Positions 60,926 to 64,000 of a DNA stretch of 64,000 nucleotides are shown piece by piece. A program made the translations under genes and the position numbers. Origin of the DNA: Anarhynchus alexandrinus (taxonomy: Eukaryota > Chordata > Aves > Charadriiformes > Charadriidae); contig VUYV01000191.1 in assembly GCA_008711295.1 (NCBI GenBank), positions 182,298-246,297 on the forward strand, in the 5' to 3' direction. Positions within the stretch are counted from its first letter, which is position 1. Every line of letters begins with the position of its first letter. The notes under the pieces were generated by a model. The model made no database searches. It was not told the DNA's origin and worked only from the letters and a program-made list of their open reading frames with translations.

Positions 60926-63900
60926 ATAATAATACCAATACCAATAATAAGAAGATCCTTGAAATATATTCTTTATTTAAGTTTTGTTTTGTGTGAAGAC
61001 AGGGCCTCTTAAAACTCAGAGGGTAAAAGCGTGGCTGGGAGGACAGAAATATGGCTATTTTTTGTAGAGCCGCTCTCTCATACACTCAGCTCCATTATGG
61101 CTTGCTCTAGAATAATAAAAGTAGTGGGTGACACACGAATCATCAAACACATTCAAAAGCTCAGTTCTTGTATTTGTCTTCACGGCCTATATCCAAAAGT
61201 GCTTCCATCACATACCCAGGGATAAAGAACCAACAAATTTGAACAGTTGGTGATCTTGAGGTGAAAGAGCTACCAGTTGCTGATGTTTTACCTCTGGGAT
61301 GAAGGGAAGATTGTAAATACCAGGGACGATAGAAAATACGCCCTGCATCGATAGGAAAAGGATTGGGTTTCAGTCAAGAAAAAAATAACTACTACATATC
61401 AACATGATATAAATGAAAAGGAGAGATAGTAGAAGGCTTTATTGCAGTTAGATAAAAGGAGCTGAATTACTTGTAGCACTTACCCTCCAATATAACCAGT
61501 GTGTCAAGCAAAAGAGGAGGGACAAAATTGCACACACTTAGGCAATTCCAATAAAAACAAAAAAATCATGTTCTCATGCTCATATGTTCATATTATTGCA
61601 GTGTTAACACAACTGGAGAAGAAATGTGCTTATGGACAAGCTTTCAAAGAATTAGCACTTATTTCCATAATTGAAAATTTTTCTTTCATTGTTTTGCATT
61701 ATTACGTGCATTCATTTTCTTCTCTAAGTCTTTCCTCTTCTTCAGCTGTATTCACGTGTTGCTGACTTCCACAATAAGGCACTTGATAATAATATCCTGC
61801 AGTGACACAAACTTATTTCTCTTAACATCCCAGTCAACAAGAAGTTGCTGGGGACACAAGTCAGAGTGATTAATAGCACGCTACCCATAGAGGTTTCAAC
61901 TGTTCATAGCAGCTGTGTAATGGGATTCTCGTAATGCCAGGTTTTGTGGTGTGATTTTACCCTTCGCAGCAGTCATTTCTTGACCTTCTTGAAACCTATT
62001 CTCATTTGAGAATGAATGACTAAAGTATACTTTCTTAAAAAACTCAATATTCACCTACGAACACATTCTTCTGAGGATCTTGTAAGTCATTGAAATAAGT
62101 TGGAGCTGTTGCTCTGCTAAAAGAAAACATATGGTCAGAATTTAAAAGGGAACTTTATCTAAGCTGAATCCTGTTTATGAGCAATATTGTATAGACGTAG
62201 CTGCTAACTATACCAGAAAACACAGATAATAGTTCTGCATGCTGTCAATTTGATATTAGTCATTGGTTTAAACAAATACATGAGAAGCGACTTAAAATGG
62301 GACTTAAATTTAAGGCCAAGTCAAACATAGGCCTTTTTAACTTTGAAACTACATCTGAGTTATCCATAATGAAAAAAGGGGAAAATAATGGAATTGTTTG
62401 CAAAACTTCTTTCTATAGTATTTTCCTTACACAGATTCCTTTCACTCCTGCAAAATCAGTTCAGTAGAAACTTTGGGATAACGTCCTCATGCTTTGTGCA
62501 AACCTTCAGCAATCATTCAAAACTCTTCACAATAAAAAACTGTTGAACCTTTCTCTAAGTTTTTAACAAGCTGTCAACATCTGCAGAGTTGTATTTATGT
62601 TCCTTTTCACTCTGAACCATATCAGTGATATTCCTTGCTTCACAGTGAAAGACAAATTGTAATACAGTCCACAGAGGGCAAAAGAATCATAAAGACCTCA
62701 TATGAGAAAGGGAATGATTTCTGAGATGAAAGAAAGTCCACAAAAACTTTTGGTAACATATTTTGCTACCTGAAGTTCTTATATGGGTGGTCCAGATACC
62801 TCTGTGCAGTGATAGATATTGCTACGGTATAACACCACCACAATATCTACCACGTGTACCTTACAGATGGACTATGAAAGGCTGAAGTACTTTTTAGAGT
62901 TCTTTTGATGGTCAGGACTGTAAATCAAATATCAAGATTTTAACCCAGTTTGTGGCTTGTGCATCCCATAGAGTCCAATAAGTATTCTTTTTTCCTACTT
63001 AATTCTGGTTAGCTAGATTAATTAACTAAGAATTCACTCTGCAATGTCAGATGTATTCTTAAGATTTTCTGAAGCTACTGTATATTACTGAAGAGCGTGT
63101 GACAACTCTGTCTTTCATGGACAGTTTTACCACAGTTAAAATAGTCTTGTATCAGTAATGAGATGTGTCTGATTCTTCTCTTTTGGGATTTTGCTTTGTT
63201 TTTGACACATTAGAATCATTATGGTTGGAATGAAATTGGCATATGGGAAGTATTAGCAGAAAACCTATTTCAAAATGATAACTAAAGCTTTTATGCGCAG
63301 TACTAAAATTTACTGCTGGATCTCAGTATGCTTAAAAACTGTTTCTTCTTCTCTGACACCTTTCATTATGTGCACATCAAAAATGTTGTACCTTTATCTT
63401 CTCTTCCATTTTTAGAAAGGCAGTATCATATGAATACAATAGTCAGATGATGCGCAGTGACTGGTTTCCTAGGGCTACCTCAGCCAGATAGCAAATGTAA
63501 TATAAATTTAAGACCGTTTCACATCCTTGACAATCCCTAAAAAAACCATACCTGACGACCGTGCCCACCTTATATGTGTGCCAGTCTTACCTTACCCCGC
63601 CAAAAAAAAAAAACCACAGCCAAGTTTGAATTTAATTTAATGCGGATTGTATTTTAATTTTTTTTATACAATCCATATAAGTCATAAAAGTCAGTTTTAT
63701 CATTCTTCTGTTCAAAGCCTGCTCTGGATGCTATACCAGGGAATTAATTTTACAAAAAATCTCAAGGCATAATCTCTTCCTTCCTCATAAAAAGGCATCA
63801 CCTTTATACTCTGTTGCTACTAATTCTCATGGAATTTTGTATCTCTTGATACTAGCAAGCTGTATGTAATATGTGATTAGGATGTACGCAGGAAGTCTAA

Positions 63901-64000
63901 TAGTGAGAGACAAGCTATGATTCGGACTGATAGATCCCTATTTATTGTTCCTTGCCTTTCACTTCATGCCAATATTTTTCACAGTCTTACAGTACATACC
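60926..64000. other. AT-rich unique DNA, no gene seen
   Basis: No interspersed repeat, RNA gene or credible exon is recognised to the end of the window. A (CCAATA)n-like short run lies at 60930-60950 and a poly-A run at about 63603-63613. Confidence 0.55.

Noticed and set aside
1..64000. CRISPR arrays, operons, riboswitches, phage or insertion sequences
   Set aside because: The window is avian nuclear DNA. No spaced direct-repeat array or prokaryotic gene pattern is present.

Overview
The window is nuclear DNA from a bird. The evidence is the interspersed repeats: at least a dozen 5'-truncated CR1 (chicken repeat 1) non-LTR retrotransposons in both orientations, many ending in the avian CR1 tail of repeated ATTCTATG-like octamers; one complete solo ERVL-type LTR and a second ERVL-like LTR; a MIR/CORE-SINE-like relic; and very old CR1 copies. 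The rest is AT-rich, intron-poor-looking sequence with single-N and 40-N assembly gaps. Nothing in it is prokaryotic. I cannot name the species.

No conventional multi-exon gene can be recognised. The window reads as a gene desert or a very long intron. The only intact coding signal that can be named is CR1 ORF2 (reverse transcriptase and C-terminal region), at about 236-1150 (+) and 39635-40271 (-), both broken. Weak gene candidates are a 68-codon membrane-protein-like ORF at 8264-8473 downstream of a CCAAT box and a perfect palindromic CRE (7901-8257), a 205-codon stop-free frame at 47049-47663 (-), and a 131-codon stop-free frame at 54719-55111 (-).

Layout: 0.2-1.2 kb, CR1 with an in-frame GAAGA pentanucleotide expansion; 3.0-3.5 kb, candidate conserved noncoding DNA; 3.9 kb, duplication at a single N; 7.9-8.5 kb, candidate promoter and small ORF; 10 kb, young CR1 tail; 13.3-14.1 kb, MIR-like relic cut by a solo ERVL LTR, then a 40-N gap; 15.7-17.1 kb, a minus-strand CR1 followed by an ancient CR1; 17.1-26.4 kb, no recognisable repeats; 26.4-31.0 kb, four CR1 copies in the same orientation; 32.5-33.1 kb, candidate conserved noncoding DNA; 34.7-36.0 kb, ERVL-like LTR plus an associated repeat with three 40-bp units; 39.3-40.3 kb, a rearranged three-piece CR1 with an inverted segment and a deletion of the catalytic core; 42.6-44.5 kb, three CR1 copies of different age; 44.5-60.7 kb, mostly unique DNA with two unexplained open frames and a CR1 tail scrap at an N; 60.7 kb, young CR1; then unique DNA to the end.

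What works together here is mainly the history of repeats. CR1 copies fall into at least four sequence classes. The three isolated single Ns all sit at junctions of local duplications, which points to unmerged contig ends rather than biology. I did not find a convincing undescribed biological system; the best lead is the CRE-associated small ORF near 8 kb.
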